64,000 nt of DNA. It comes from Lysobacter spongiicola DSM 21749. Its GTDB lineage: Bacteria; Pseudomonadota; Gammaproteobacteria; Xanthomonadales; Xanthomonadaceae. Shown one piece after another: positions 9,126 through 17,777 of this stretch. Both the position numbers and the translations under genes were made by a program. Within the stretch, counting starts at the first letter, position 1, and every line of letters starts with the position of its first letter. The notes beneath the pieces were generated by a model. The model had not been told where the DNA came from and searched no databases. It saw only the letters and a program-made list of their open reading frames with translations. The stretch lies in assembly GCF_900167055.1 (NCBI RefSeq), contig NZ_FUXP01000008.1, forward strand, positions 51,447-115,446. Direction: 5' to 3'.

Positions 9126-9722
9126 TCAGAACTGGACCTGTGGCGCCTGGCGCATCTCGGGCTGGTCGGCCGGAATCTCGAGCAGGGCCGCCGGTTCAAA
9201 GCCGAAGTTGCCCGCCACGAGGCTGGAGGGGAAGACCTCGCGCTTGTTGTTGTAGGCCATTACCGAGTCGTTGTACGCCTGCCGGGCGAACGCGACCTTG
9301 TTCTCGGTGCTAGTGAGCTCTTCGGTGAGCTGCATCATGTTCTGGTTGGCTTTCAGGTCCGGATAGGCTTCCGACACCATCAGCAACCGGCCGAGCGCCC
9401 CTTCGAGCATGCCCTCGCTCGCACCCAGCTGCTTCATCGCCGCCGGATCACCCGCGCGCCCCTTCGCCGCGGAGAGACCGGACATCGCCGCCGCGCGTGC
9501 GCTCATCACCGCCTCGAGCGTCTCCTTCTCGTGCGCCATGTAGCCCTTGGCTGTCTCCACCAGGTTGGGGATCAGCTCGAAGCGGCGCTGCAATTGCACG
9601 TCGATCTGGGCGAACGCATTCTTGTAGGCGTTTCGGGAAGTCACCAGGCCGTTGTAGATACCCACGCCCCAGAAGATGAACAGGGCCACTAAACCCAACA
9701 GAATCAGGAAGCTGAACGTCAT
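9126..9722 (-). CDS. lemA: LemA family protein
   Basis: A 198-residue protein with one N-terminal transmembrane segment (residues 3-22) and the LemA helical domain. The conserved stretch ...IDVQLQRRFELIPNLVETAKGY and the later AYNNKREVFPSSLVAGNFGF are present. LemA proteins are membrane-anchored and face the cell exterior or periplasm; their biochemical role is unsettled, but they are regularly coupled to M48 or TPM-domain genes. Here the gene leads a probable operon with the M48 protease and transporter. The ATG at 9722 gives the expected membrane anchor at the very start. Confidence 0.92.
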   Translation of the reverse strand: MTFSFLILLGLVALFIFWGVGIYNGLVTSRNAYKNAFAQIDVQLQRRFELIPNLVETAKGYMAHEKETLEAVMSARAAAMSGLSAAKGRAGDPAAMKQLGASEGMLEGALGRLLMVSEAYPDLKANQNMMQLTEELTSTENKVAFARQAYNDSVMAYNNKREVFPSSLVAGNFGFEPAALLEIPADQPEMRQAPQVQF

Positions 9723-9789
9723 TGTTCGCGAACCTCTGGATAACGGCGCTATGATCGGATACACGCAGCATACGCAGGGGCAGCGACCT

Positions 9790-11190
9790 ATGAAAGACGA
9801 CGTCAATCGGCGCTCGCGGGCCAAGGGGCGGCTGGCGGCACTCGCCCTCCTCCTTCCGCTCACGCTCGGATCCACCGCGCAGACGGTGCTGCACGTGGAG
9901 GAATCCGGGGTCGCTGCCGCAGGGCCGGAACAGATCGCTTCGCTGCCCGAGACCGTTGTCGACGGTGTTGCCGCGGACTTCGCACCGGCTCCCCTGCCGC
10001 CTGCCGGCCCACCGCTGCCGGCGGGCTTCGACGTTCGCATGTTCGAAGCCATGGCCCAGCAGGTGGTCGCCGACCAGCGCGTGCCTGGCCTGGCGATGGC
10101 CATCGTGCATGACGGCAAGGTGCTTAGCGCACGCGGTTATGGCATCACCGATGTAAGCGATGCCGAGCCGGTGGATTCCCATACCGTTTTCCGCCTCGCC
10201 TCCCTGTCAAAGGGCTTCGCCGGCACGATGGCCGGGCTGCTGGTCAACGAGGGGGCGCTGCGATGGGACAGCCGCCTCACCGACTACGTCCCCAACTTCC
10301 AATTGAGCCGCCCCGGCGCGGCACAGCAGGTGACCGTCGCCGACATCCTGAGCCACCGTGTCGGCCTGTCCCGGAACTACTACGACCGCGACCTCGAGCG
10401 CTACGTTGATTACCGCACGCTCAGCCGCAAGTTGGCCGATGCCCCGCTCACCTGTGATCCGGGTACCTGCTATGCCTACCAGAACGTCGCCTTCAGCCTG
10501 ATCGGCGACATCGTGTTCGCGGCCACGGGCGACTTCTACAGCCAGGAAGTCCAGCGTCGCCTGCTCAAGCCGCTGGGCATGAACGACGCCAGCCTCGGGC
10601 TGGAAGGTATTGAATCCAGTGCGCGCTGGGCCAAGCCCCACGTGCGCGGTCGTGGCGGTTGGGTGTCGGTAATGCCCAAGCCCACGTATTACGAAGTAGC
10701 CCCGGCAGCAGGCGTCAACGCCAGTGCCAGCGACATGGCCCAGTGGCTGATCGCCCAGAGTGGCCATCGTCCGGACGTGATCCCGGCACCGCTGCTGGCC
10801 ACCCTGCACCAGCCGCTCGTGGACACGCCCTACCAGACGCGTTCCTCGGCGTGGCGCAGGGCACGGCTGGGCTCGGCCGGCTATGGGCTCGGCTGGCGGG
10901 TGTATGACTACTCGGGGCATCGCGTGGTCTACCACGCCGGTGCGGTGCAGGGTTATCGCGGCATGATCGCCTTGCTGCCCGACAGCGACATCGGCATTGC
11001 GATGATGTGGAACGGCGAAAGCGCCCTGCCGGCCGGGCTGTTGCCGACGATGCTGGACCGCGCCCTCGACATCCCCTCGGACCTCACCGCCTGGATCGAC
11101 ATCGATTTCCAGCAGCCGACCTATTATGCCGAGCGTGATACACCCGCCGCCGGCAGCAACGCAGCCGCCGCGACGGCTGCGCCGCGGTAG
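9790..11190 (+). CDS. Secreted serine hydrolase, class C beta-lactamase fold
   Basis: A 466-residue protein with a probable signal peptide (basic start, then LAALALLLPLTLGSTAQ). The serine beta-lactamase/transpeptidase-like domain carries the SxxK nucleophile motif in LASLSKGFAG, a YAYQN tyrosine motif and a YHAGAVQGYRG motif replacing KTG. It could be a D-aminopeptidase, esterase or penicillin-binding-type enzyme; resistance to beta-lactams should not be assumed. It is divergent from lemA, with 67 bases between the starts. The C-terminal tail is Ala/Pro-rich. Confidence 0.88.
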   Translation: MKDDVNRRSRAKGRLAALALLLPLTLGSTAQTVLHVEESGVAAAGPEQIASLPETVVDGVAADFAPAPLPPAGPPLPAGFDVRMFEAMAQQVVADQRVPGLAMAIVHDGKVLSARGYGITDVSDAEPVDSHTVFRLASLSKGFAGTMAGLLVNEGALRWDSRLTDYVPNFQLSRPGAAQQVTVADILSHRVGLSRNYYDRDLERYVDYRTLSRKLADAPLTCDPGTCYAYQNVAFSLIGDIVFAATGDFYSQEVQRRLLKPLGMNDASLGLEGIESSARWAKPHVRGRGGWVSVMPKPTYYEVAPAAGVNASASDMAQWLIAQSGHRPDVIPAPLLATLHQPLVDTPYQTRSSAWRRARLGSAGYGLGWRVYDYSGHRVVYHAGAVQGYRGMIALLPDSDIGIAMMWNGESALPAGLLPTMLDRALDIPSDLTAWIDIDFQQPTYYAERDTPAAGSNAAAATAAPR

Positions 11191-11209
11191 CAACAAGTCC
11201 AGCGCACAT

Positions 11210-11246
11210 AAAAAAGCTCCCTCCCGCCTGGGCTGCGGGAGGGAGC
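11210..11246 (-). terminator. Rho-independent terminator of the histone-like gene
   Basis: A perfect 12-base stem, GCTCCCTCCCGC/GCGGGAGGGAGC, with a 7-base loop. On the minus strand it is followed by six T residues, so it ends the histone-like gene's transcript. Confidence 0.85.
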
Positions 11247-11278
11247 TGCTTGCGTGTTGCGGTATCGGGTAGCGCGGC

Positions 11279-11833
11279 CTAGATCATCGGCGCCGGGGTT
11301 GCCGGCATCGCAGTCGGAGCCGCCTGCTTCTTGGCCGAACGGCGCGATGCCTTCTTCGCGGCCGGCTTCTTGCTTGCGGCCTTCTTGGCTGCCGGCTTCT
11401 TCACCGCCGCCTTCTTGGCGGTCTTCTTGGCGGCAGGCTTGCGCGCCGTCGACTTCTTGGCAGCTGACTTGCGGGCGGTGGCCTTCTTGGCCGTCGCCTT
11501 CTTCGCAGTCTTCTTTGCGGCCTTCTTGGCTGCCGGCTTCTTGGCAGTTGCCTTCTTCGCGGTCTTCCGGGTCGCCGTCTTCTTGCTGGCGGACTTCTTG
11601 CTGGCGGACTTCTTGGCGGCCGACTTCTTGGCCGTCGCCTTCTTCGCGGTCTTCTTGGTCGCGGACTTCTTCACCGCCTTCTTGGCGGCCGGCTTCTTCA
11701 CTGCCTTCTTGGCGGCGGGCTTCTTGGCCGCGGACTTCTTGGCGACCTTCTTGGCTGCCGGCTTCTTGGCGGCAACCTTCTTGGTCGCCTTCTTCGCGGC
11801 AGGCTTCTTTTTCGCAGCTTTCTTAGTGGCCAT
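11279..11833 (-). CDS. Histone H1-like lysine/alanine-rich DNA-binding protein
   Basis: A low-complexity protein of 184 residues, almost wholly made of KKPAAKK/KKATAKK-type repeats from residue 2 to about 165, ending in a short neutral tail (about 10 residues). This composition matches bacterial H1-like or AlgP-type proteins, which bind DNA non-specifically and help compact the nucleoid. The repeat is encoded by near-identical 12-30 base units (GCCGGCTTCTTGG and variants), so copy number is likely to vary between strains. A strong terminator follows the stop. Confidence is high for the class, low for a specific role. Confidence 0.85.
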   Translation of the reverse strand: MATKKAAKKKPAAKKATKKVAAKKPAAKKVAKKSAAKKPAAKKAVKKPAAKKAVKKSATKKTAKKATAKKSAAKKSASKKSASKKTATRKTAKKATAKKPAAKKAAKKTAKKATAKKATARKSAAKKSTARKPAAKKTAKKAAVKKPAAKKAASKKPAAKKASRRSAKKQAAPTAMPATPAPMI

Positions 11834-11989
11834 GTGATGGCTCCTCGTCAGTGGTCTATCGGGGTGTACAGCCCAGTACCAAGTGCGTCGCGGGGGGCGA
11901 CCCCGCGACCAGCCGCCGGAGCAAGACGCTCCAGAACGGATGGGTGGAAACCCGACGCGCCGTCATGTCGAACCGCTACCGCGGACAAA

Positions 11990-12022
11990 CAAAAACCCGA
12001 TCCGCCGTTTGCGAACCGGGTT
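11990..12022 (-). terminator. Possible minus-strand terminator in a gene-free region
   Basis: AACCCG pairs with CGGGTT (11994-11999 and 12017-12022), followed on the minus strand by TTTTTGTTTG. No gene ends here, and the histone-like gene begins beyond it. It may mark the end of a small RNA transcribed leftward from within 12023-12530. The stem is only 6 bases, so support is modest. Confidence 0.4.
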
Positions 12023-12530
12023 GCATGCATCGGGTTGTTCTGCGATCGCGTGGGGTACTCCGCCAGTGACGGGGAGGCCACCTCCACCTTGTCGACTGCA
12101 AGTGCGAAGGTTTGGCGTGTACGGCACGTTGTCGCGTTGGCTCTGCTCACTCGCTTCCGTTGGAAACGTCTGCTGGGCGAAACCTAATCACGGTTTTTAC
12201 AGGTGTCAACAATTACCGAAGCTGCATGCGATGCCTGATCACCGGTCGTCCCGACATCGAGCAACGCATGTACTGCTGCCGATACGCGAACTCGCCTGCG
12301 ATATGGACCCGATGGTTTTCTGAAGCCATCCCGCAAAGCCAAGCCGGGCGCGGGCTGCGGCATGCAGCGTCATGCCTGTGTTGGATCCAGCAACGAACGG
12401 CAGCGTTTCCGGCGACCCATACCGGATGGCTAAAATTTAGCCACGTCATCCTGGATGGCAGGTGTTTGGCCTTTGCCGCTTTTCGCGTTGCACAAACTGG
12501 TTTTGCGCCGATATGCGCAGCCCCCGAACA
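12023..12530. other. Gene-free stretch between gcvH and the histone-like gene
   Basis: About 500 bases without a convincing coding region on either strand, bounded by two minus-strand terminator-like hairpins (12531-12560 and 11990-12022). Reading frames here have no recognisable protein character. The layout could hold an untranslated RNA; no known RNA family was recognised. Confidence 0.4.
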
Positions 12531-12560
12531 AAAAAAATCCGCGCCATGGGGCGCGGATTT
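12531..12560 (-). terminator. Rho-independent terminator after gcvH
   Basis: AAATCCGCGCC (12535-12545) pairs with GGCGCGGATTT (12550-12560) around an ATGG loop, followed by a T run on the minus strand. It lies 55 bases beyond the gcvH stop. Confidence 0.85.
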
Positions 12561-12615
12561 CTTCACCGGGTTCGCGATCCGCGATACGGATGCGGCCGTG
12601 CGCGGCGCTGCGAAC

Positions 12616-13011
12616 TCAGTGGTCGTCTTCCTCGAGCAACTCGGCATAGGCGTCGGGGTCGAGCAGGTCGTTGAGCTGCGAAGCGTCCTCGGCTTCGATC
12701 ACGAAGATCCAGCCCTCGCCAAACGCATCCTCGTTGATCGTCTCCGGCTTGTCGCCGAGCGCATCGTTGATGGCGACAACGGTGCCGCTGACCGGTGCGT
12801 AGATGTCGGAAGCCGCCTTCACCGACTCGACCACCGCGCAGGCATTGCCGGCATCGACGTGGTCGCCGACGTTGGGCAGCTCGACATAGACGAGGTCGCC
12901 CAGCAGGCCCTGGGCGTGGTCGGAAATGCCGACCGTCACCTTGCCGTCGCCTTCGACGCGGGCCCACTCGTGGGACTTCATGAACTTCAGGTCGCCGGGA
13001 ATCTCACTCAT
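12616..13011 (-). CDS. gcvH: Glycine cleavage system H protein
   Basis: The lipoyl carrier of the glycine cleavage complex, shuttling the aminomethyl group from GcvP to GcvT. The protein is 131 residues, the usual length. The lipoyl-lysine is K65 within [12 protein letters not shown], and the sequence ends in an acidic EEDDH tail. The ATG at 13011 begins the typical [16 protein letters not shown]; a longer frame upstream adds only atypical sequence. It lies 87 bases downstream of gcvT on the same strand and probably shares its transcript. GcvP is not in the window. Confidence 0.97.
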   Translation of the reverse strand: MSEIPGDLKFMKSHEWARVEGDGKVTVGISDHAQGLLGDLVYVELPNVGDHVDAGNACAVVESVKAASDIYAPVSGTVVAINDALGDKPETINEDAFGEGWIFVIEAEDASQLNDLLDPDAYAELLEEDDH

Positions 13012-13098
13012 GGGGTGCTCCGCTGCTACGGGGTGGGTGGCTGGAAGGGGCATTAGTGTAACCACGCCGGGCCTGCCCCGGTCGAGCGTGGGGAAGGG

Positions 13099-14220
13099 TC
13101 ATTCCAGTACGCCCGGCTGCACCTGGCCTTCGCGCACGAACGGGAACCTGACCACGCGCACCGGCACTTCCCGGCCACGGATGTCGACCCTTGCAACGCC
13201 TGCCTGCCCGAGCGCGAGCTCTCCGGCCGGAACGCGGGCCAGCGCGATCGCCTTGCCAAGGGTGGGCGAAAAGGTCCCCGAGAGGATTTCGCCCTCGCCG
13301 TGTTCGGTCAGCACCTTCTGCCCATGGCGGAGGACGCCGCGCTCATCCATCACCAGCCCGATCATCTGCCGCGGTGCGCCCGCTGCCTTCTGCTGTTCGA
13401 TCACGTCCCGGCCGATGAACCCGCGCCCTTCGTCGAGAGCGACGGTCCATCCCAGCGCGGCTTCATACGGCGACACCTCCTCGTCCATGTCCTGGCCATA
13501 GAGGTTCAGTCCTGCTTCCAGGCGCAGGGTGTCGCGGGCGCCCAGGCCGGCCGGCCCAACGCCGGCTTCCAGCAGCGCATCCCAGAGCGGGACCGTGGCA
13601 CCCCGGGGCACGACAATCTCGAAGCCGTCCTCGCCGGTGTAGCCGGTACGTGCGATGAAGACTTCGGTGCCGTTTGGCAAAGAGGCGGTGCGAGCCGCGA
13701 ACCTGCCCAGCTTGCCGATGCGCTCGCGATCCTCCTCGCGCAGCAGGGAGACCACCTTCTCCCGCGCCGTCGGCCCTTGCACCGCGATCATCCCGAAGTC
13801 GTCGCGCTCGGTGACCTCCACCTCGAACGGCAGGGCCTGCTCGCGGATCCAGGCGAGGTCCTTCTCGCGGGTAGCGGCATTGACCACCAGCCGGAAGAAG
13901 GTCTCGTCCATGAAGTAGACGATCAGGTCATCGATCACGCCGCCACGCGGGTTGAGCATGCAGGTGTAGAGCGCCTTGCCGGGCTTGGAGAGCTTGTCGA
14001 CCGAGTTGGCGACGAGCCTGCGCAGGAATTCGCGCACCCGCCCGCCGCGCAGGTCGACGACGGTCATGTGGCTGACGTCGAACATGCCGGCATCCTTCCG
14101 CACCATGTGGTGCTCGTCGATCTGCGATCCGTAGTGGATCGGCATGTCCCAGCCGCCGAAGTCGACCATCTTCGCGCCCAGGGCGCGGTGGCTTTCGTTG
14201 AGGATGGTCTTCTGCGTCAT
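13099..14220 (-). CDS. gcvT: Aminomethyltransferase (glycine cleavage T protein)
   Basis: Transfers the methylene group from the aminomethylated H protein to tetrahydrofolate, releasing ammonia. The protein is 373 residues, full length. It starts [27 protein letters not shown]. The folate-binding region (YTGEDGFEI) and C-terminal barrel motifs ([21 protein letters not shown]) are intact. It leads the gcvT-gcvH pair. No glycine riboswitch could be recognised in the 107 bases between this gene and hemP. Confidence 0.96.
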   Translation of the reverse strand: MTQKTILNESHRALGAKMVDFGGWDMPIHYGSQIDEHHMVRKDAGMFDVSHMTVVDLRGGRVREFLRRLVANSVDKLSKPGKALYTCMLNPRGGVIDDLIVYFMDETFFRLVVNAATREKDLAWIREQALPFEVEVTERDDFGMIAVQGPTAREKVVSLLREEDRERIGKLGRFAARTASLPNGTEVFIARTGYTGEDGFEIVVPRGATVPLWDALLEAGVGPAGLGARDTLRLEAGLNLYGQDMDEEVSPYEAALGWTVALDEGRGFIGRDVIEQQKAAGAPRQMIGLVMDERGVLRHGQKVLTEHGEGEILSGTFSPTLGKAIALARVPAGELALGQAGVARVDIRGREVPVRVVRFPFVREGQVQPGVLE

Positions 14221-14327
14221 CAGGGTCGGCCCGGAAGGAGTTGGCCGGCCATTATCCCAGAGGGACGCGGCGCGTGTTGTTCGGCCCGTCGCTGGACCGC
14301 AGCCGCGGCATCATGCGCGCAACCCGG

Positions 14328-14540
14328 CTACTTGGTCAGGATCAGCTTGTCGTTGCGGGTGTGCCGCAGGCGGTAGGTCTCGCCTCCGTGCCGGATCAGC
14401 ACCTCCCGGCACCCACGCAGCAGGGCGTCGCTGTCCAGCGGGAGGACCATGGGCGTGCGGTCCGGCGAGGTCGGGGCAGGTCGGCCGGAAAGCGGGCGGC
14501 GGAGGGTGAGCGGTGCGGACGTCATCATCTGGGCGGACAT
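14328..14540 (-). CDS. hemP: Hemin uptake protein HemP
   Basis: A 70-residue protein of the HemP family. The C-terminal core reads as a conserved LDSDALLRGCREVLIRHG followed by YRLRHTRNDKLILTK. HemP proteins are small iron-regulated factors linked to haem uptake or its regulation. The ATG at 14540 is chosen because an upstream extension of the frame would run across the Fur box. A near-consensus Fur box lies 33 bases upstream. The gene stands alone here, with no haem receptor beside it. Confidence 0.9.
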   Translation of the reverse strand: MSAQMMTSAPLTLRRPLSGRPAPTSPDRTPMVLPLDSDALLRGCREVLIRHGGETYRLRHTRNDKLILTK

Positions 14541-14572
14541 GTTCGCGAGCCTCTCTCGAAGGGAGAGTTGAT

Positions 14573-14591
14573 GATAATGATTCTCATTACC
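14573..14591. promoter_or_regulatory. Fur box upstream of hemP
   Basis: GATAATGATTCTCATTACC differs from the 19-base Fur consensus at only a few positions and sits just upstream of hemP. Iron-replete Fur would repress hemP. Confidence 0.85.
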
Positions 14592-14608
14592 TATGCAACC
14601 ACGCTGAC

Positions 14609-15580
14609 TTAGCCGACCGCCGCCCTCACCTGCTGCCATGCCGCATCATCCAGCCCGTCGGACAGCTCCACTGCCTTCAGGTTCTGGAGCAGTTGCTCCG
14701 GATGGCTGGCACCCAGGATGACGCTCGAGACGTGCGGGTTCCGCAGGCACCATGCGATGGCCAGTGGCGCGGGCGCAACGCCCAGGCGCCCGGCGGTGGC
14801 GGTGAAGCGCCGCACCCTCTCCAGCCGTTGTGCTTCCGCGTCCCCCAGCACCATGCGCTTCAGCCAGCCGTGGCCTTCGTGTCCCAGACGCGTCTGCTCG
14901 GGAATGCCGTCGTTGTACTTGCCCGTGAGCAACCCCGAGGACAACGGCGACCACGTGGTGGTACCCAGCCCGAACTCGGCATACAGCGGCGCGTACTCCA
15001 GCTCGACCCGCTCCCGATGCAGCAGGTTGTACTGCGGCTGCTCCATCGTCGGTGGGTGCAGGTGATGGTGGCGGGCAATCCTGTGCGCCTCCCTGATCTG
15101 CGTCGCCGACCACTCCGACGTGCCCCAGTACAGCACCTTGCCCTGTCGGACCAGGGCGTCCATCGCCCACACCGTTTCCTCGATGGGTGTATCGGGGTCG
15201 GGGCGATGACAGTAGTAGAGATCGAGATAGTCGACCCGGAGTCGCTGCAGCGCGCCATGGCAGGCATCGGTGACGTGCTTGCGCGAGAGCCCTTTCTGGG
15301 TCGGACGCGGGTCGCTGGCGGAGCCGAAGAAGACCTTGCTGGACACGCAGTAGCCATCGCGCGGCAGGCGCAGGTCGGCGATCACGTCACCCATCATGCT
15401 TTCCGCCTGGCCGTTGGCGTAGCCCTCGGCGTTGTCGAAGAAGTTGATGCCGTTGTCCCAGGCCGTGGCGATCAGATCGCGTGCGACCGACCGTCCCACC
15501 TGGCTGGCGAAAGTGACCCATGCGCCGAACGACAGCGCGGACAACTGAAGGCCGGACGAACCAAGGCGACGGTACTGCAT
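14609..15580 (-). CDS. Aldo/keto reductase (voltage-gated K channel beta-subunit-like)
   Basis: A 323-residue NADPH-dependent oxidoreductase of the AKR superfamily, close in layout to the YghZ/KvBeta group. The catalytic tetrad can be placed at D49, Y54, K82 and H123. The C-terminal cofactor-binding part includes SSVILGASHPEQLLQNL. The substrate is unknown; small aldehydes are typical. The ATG at 15580 has GGAG six bases upstream on the minus strand and is preferred to an ATG at 15592. The gene is divergent from the riboswitch-controlled exporter. Confidence 0.9.
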   Translation of the reverse strand: MQYRRLGSSGLQLSALSFGAWVTFASQVGRSVARDLIATAWDNGINFFDNAEGYANGQAESMMGDVIADLRLPRDGYCVSSKVFFGSASDPRPTQKGLSRKHVTDACHGALQRLRVDYLDLYYCHRPDPDTPIEETVWAMDALVRQGKVLYWGTSEWSATQIREAHRIARHHHLHPPTMEQPQYNLLHRERVELEYAPLYAEFGLGTTTWSPLSSGLLTGKYNDGIPEQTRLGHEGHGWLKRMVLGDAEAQRLERVRRFTATAGRLGVAPAPLAIAWCLRNPHVSSVILGASHPEQLLQNLKAVELSDGLDDAAWQQVRAAVG

Positions 15581-15663
15581 GGATCGCTCCATTGACGGGG
15601 ACGCAAGCAGTGTAAGCCGCCATGCAGTCGATGCAGGCGCGTCGGCCCCGGCCGCCGCTGCGC

Positions 15664-15669
15664 TACAAT
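15664..15669 (+). promoter_or_regulatory. Promoter -10 of the Mn-riboswitch transcript
   Basis: TACAAT lies about 18 bases upstream of the riboswitch 5' core; no convincing -35 is seen. Confidence 0.45.
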
Positions 15670-15679
15670 GGAGCGGTTC

Positions 15680-15800
15680 CTCCTCCGGGGAGTAGCCACC
15701 CGCGTCGCCTGGCGATGCGGGCCGTGCGTCAACATGCTTGGCCCCACCGGCCATGGCGTACGGCGGACCAGAGCGGTCCGAAGCAAGACCGAAGGCAGGC
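15680..15800 (+). ncRNA. yybP-ykoY manganese riboswitch
   Basis: The diagnostic elements appear in order: GGGGAGTAGC (15687-15696), GTCAACATGCTTGGC starting at 15728, and AGCAAGACC (15782-15790). They are joined by pairable segments as in the yybP-ykoY family, which senses Mn2+. It precedes the TMEM165-type exporter by about 105 bases, the expected arrangement for Mn-induced efflux. The outer boundaries are approximate. Confidence 0.9.
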
Positions 15801-15904
15801 GTAGCGCGAATGACCCTGGCGCCGGGCGGCGATGCCGTGCCGGTCGCGGGGCCGGGCCGCGCGACGTCTGCTGCCTTCGCGCCTTGCCCGGCCCCGGACC
15901 GTTG

Positions 15905-16480
15905 ATGGACGAACTTCCCCTGCAGGCCCTGTTGCTGTCGACCGGTACCGTGGCGGTCGCCGAGATCGGAGACAAGACCCAGCTGCTCGCCCTGCTCCTG
16001 GCCGCGCGGTTCCGCAAGCCCTGGCCGATCATGGCCGGCATCCTGGTGGCGACGCTGCTCAACCACGCGCTCGCCGCGTGGGTGGGCGCACTTGCGGCCC
16101 AATGGCTGCACCCGGAAACCATGCGATGGATCGTGGCGGCGAGTTTCCTGGCAGTCGCGACCTGGGCGTTGAAGCCCGACACGCTCGACGATACCGGCAG
16201 GTTGCCCGCTCGCGGCGCCTTCGTGGCCACGGCCATCGCCTTCTTCCTTGCCGAGATCGGTGACAAGACCCAGGTCGCTACGGTGCTGCTGTCCGCCAAG
16301 TACGCGCCCTTCTGGGAGGTGGTGGCGGGCACCACCGCCGGCATGATGCTGGCGAACGTCCCGGTCGTCCTTCTCGGCGCACGTTTCGCGGACCGGCTGC
16401 CATTGCACCTCGCGCGATACGTGGCCGCCGCGGTATTCGCCACGCTCGGCGCCTGGGTGGCCTGGCGCGGGCTCGCCTGA
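15905..16480 (+). CDS. TMEM165/GDT1 (UPF0016) family manganese exporter
   Basis: A 191-residue inner-membrane protein made of two homologous halves, each with the signature EIGDKTQ (about residues 20-26 and 118-124). About six transmembrane segments are present. Bacterial members (MneA type) export Mn2+. The Mn riboswitch upstream directly supports that role: the gene should be expressed when manganese is high. The ATG at 15905 places the first EIGDKTQ at the usual distance from the N terminus; the preceding open frame covers the riboswitch and is not coding. Confidence 0.93.
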   Translation: MDELPLQALLLSTGTVAVAEIGDKTQLLALLLAARFRKPWPIMAGILVATLLNHALAAWVGALAAQWLHPETMRWIVAASFLAVATWALKPDTLDDTGRLPARGAFVATAIAFFLAEIGDKTQVATVLLSAKYAPFWEVVAGTTAGMMLANVPVVLLGARFADRLPLHLARYVAAAVFATLGAWVAWRGLA

Positions 16481-16557
16481 CCGCGCGCGCGGCCGCGGGC
16501 GCGCCGACCTCCGGCTCCGCGCTATCCTCCGCCCCTGGGGACGGGGAGCGGGAGACC

Positions 16558-17691
16558 ATGAGCAACCGCAGCATCGGCGAGGTCCTGGGTGCAGTGACCT
16601 CCCGGCCGGACGAGATCCTGCTGGAAATGGGCGCCGGCGGCGAGCTGCTGGTCGCTCGCCTGCGCGCGATCCTCGCCGCGCTGCTCCTGCTGCTCCCGCT
16701 GTTCAACGCCATCGGTGGCGGGTCCACCCGCGAAACCCTCAGCGGCCTGGCCGGCGCCATCCTCGTCAATGTGTTCTCGCAGGTCTGGCTGTACCTGGCG
16801 CACCGGCCCCGGCGCCATCGCTGGTTGCCGTTCGCGACCGCCGCCTTCGATGTCACCACCACCACCCTCGTCCTCGCACTGCTCGCCTCCCACCACCTGC
16901 CGGCGGGGCTCAACAGCATGGTGGTGTGGGCCTTCTACCTCGTCGCCATCGTGCTCACTTCGCTGCGCAGCGACGGCCGCACGACCCTGCTCGCCGGTGC
17001 ACTCGCGTTGGTGGAGTACGGGGTATTGGTCGCCGCGGTTTTCATGACGGTGGACTCACCCGAGCAACTGATCTCCAGCGATTACGGCTCGGTAAACGTC
17101 GCGACCCAGGCCCAGCGGCTGGTGCTGCTGGCAATGGTGACGGCGGTGACCCTGATGGTGGTCTACCGCATGCAGAGGGTGGTCGAACTGTCCGGCACCG
17201 ACGGACTGACCCGGCTCCCGAACCGCACCTGGTTGATGCACGGCATGCCACGCCTGCTCGAGGCGACGGGCCGCGACGGCGGCAGCGTGAGCGTGGCCCT
17301 GCTCGACGTCGACCATTTCCGCCGCATCAACGAGGACGCTGGCGAACATGCCGGCGACCGCGCATTGCTGCACGTGGTGGCGGTGCTGCGGGCCATGCTC
17401 GAGCCGGGCGAGTGGCTGGTGCGGCTGGGCGGCGAGGAATTCGCGCTGGTGATGCCGCAGCCTCTGGGCACAGCCTGGGAGCGCGTGGATGCGATGAGGC
17501 GGCTGCTCGAGCAACGCCCGTTCGATCCCGAGCGGGGGCATCCCGAACCGATGCGGCTGACCTTCAGTGCCGGCGTGGCGGCCAGCCCGCACGACGGCCA
17601 CGACCTGTCGCACCTGCTCCGCCGCGCCGACCAGCGCCTGCGCACCGCCAAGCAGGAAGGTGGGAACAAGGTCATCGCCCGCGAAGGCTGA
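16558..17691 (+). CDS. Membrane-bound diguanylate cyclase
   Basis: A 377-residue protein. Residues about 30-200 hold five or six hydrophobic segments. The C-terminal GGDEF domain (about 210-375) has the active signature RLGGEEFAL near residue 290, so it should make cyclic di-GMP from two GTP. The conserved substrate region [11 protein letters not shown] and [14 protein letters not shown] motif (here [14 protein letters not shown]) are intact. No clear inhibitory RxxD site could be confirmed. The gene is probably monocistronic; the input signal is unknown. Confidence 0.92.
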   Translation: MSNRSIGEVLGAVTSRPDEILLEMGAGGELLVARLRAILAALLLLLPLFNAIGGGSTRETLSGLAGAILVNVFSQVWLYLAHRPRRHRWLPFATAAFDVTTTTLVLALLASHHLPAGLNSMVVWAFYLVAIVLTSLRSDGRTTLLAGALALVEYGVLVAAVFMTVDSPEQLISSDYGSVNVATQAQRLVLLAMVTAVTLMVVYRMQRVVELSGTDGLTRLPNRTWLMHGMPRLLEATGRDGGSVSVALLDVDHFRRINEDAGEHAGDRALLHVVAVLRAMLEPGEWLVRLGGEEFALVMPQPLGTAWERVDAMRRLLEQRPFDPERGHPEPMRLTFSAGVAASPHDGHDLSHLLRRADQRLRTAKQEGGNKVIAREG

Positions 17692-17777
17692 CTTGGCTGA
17701 ATGCGCGGGAAGTTGCCGGACGCGCCGGCCTGCCATACGCTGCGCGGTCGCACGGCTGGCGCCGAAGGGGATAGTAG

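Noticed and set aside
11279..11833. CRISPR-like array
   Set aside because: The repeats are in-frame KKPAAKK codons of a histone-like protein, with no spacers. No CRISPR array was seen anywhere in the window.
12023..12530. 6S RNA or a tRNA gene
   Set aside because: No closing stem with central bubble and no cloverleaf could be built on either strand.
14221..14327. Glycine riboswitch upstream of gcvT
   Set aside because: None of the conserved aptamer strings could be found in the 107-base gap.
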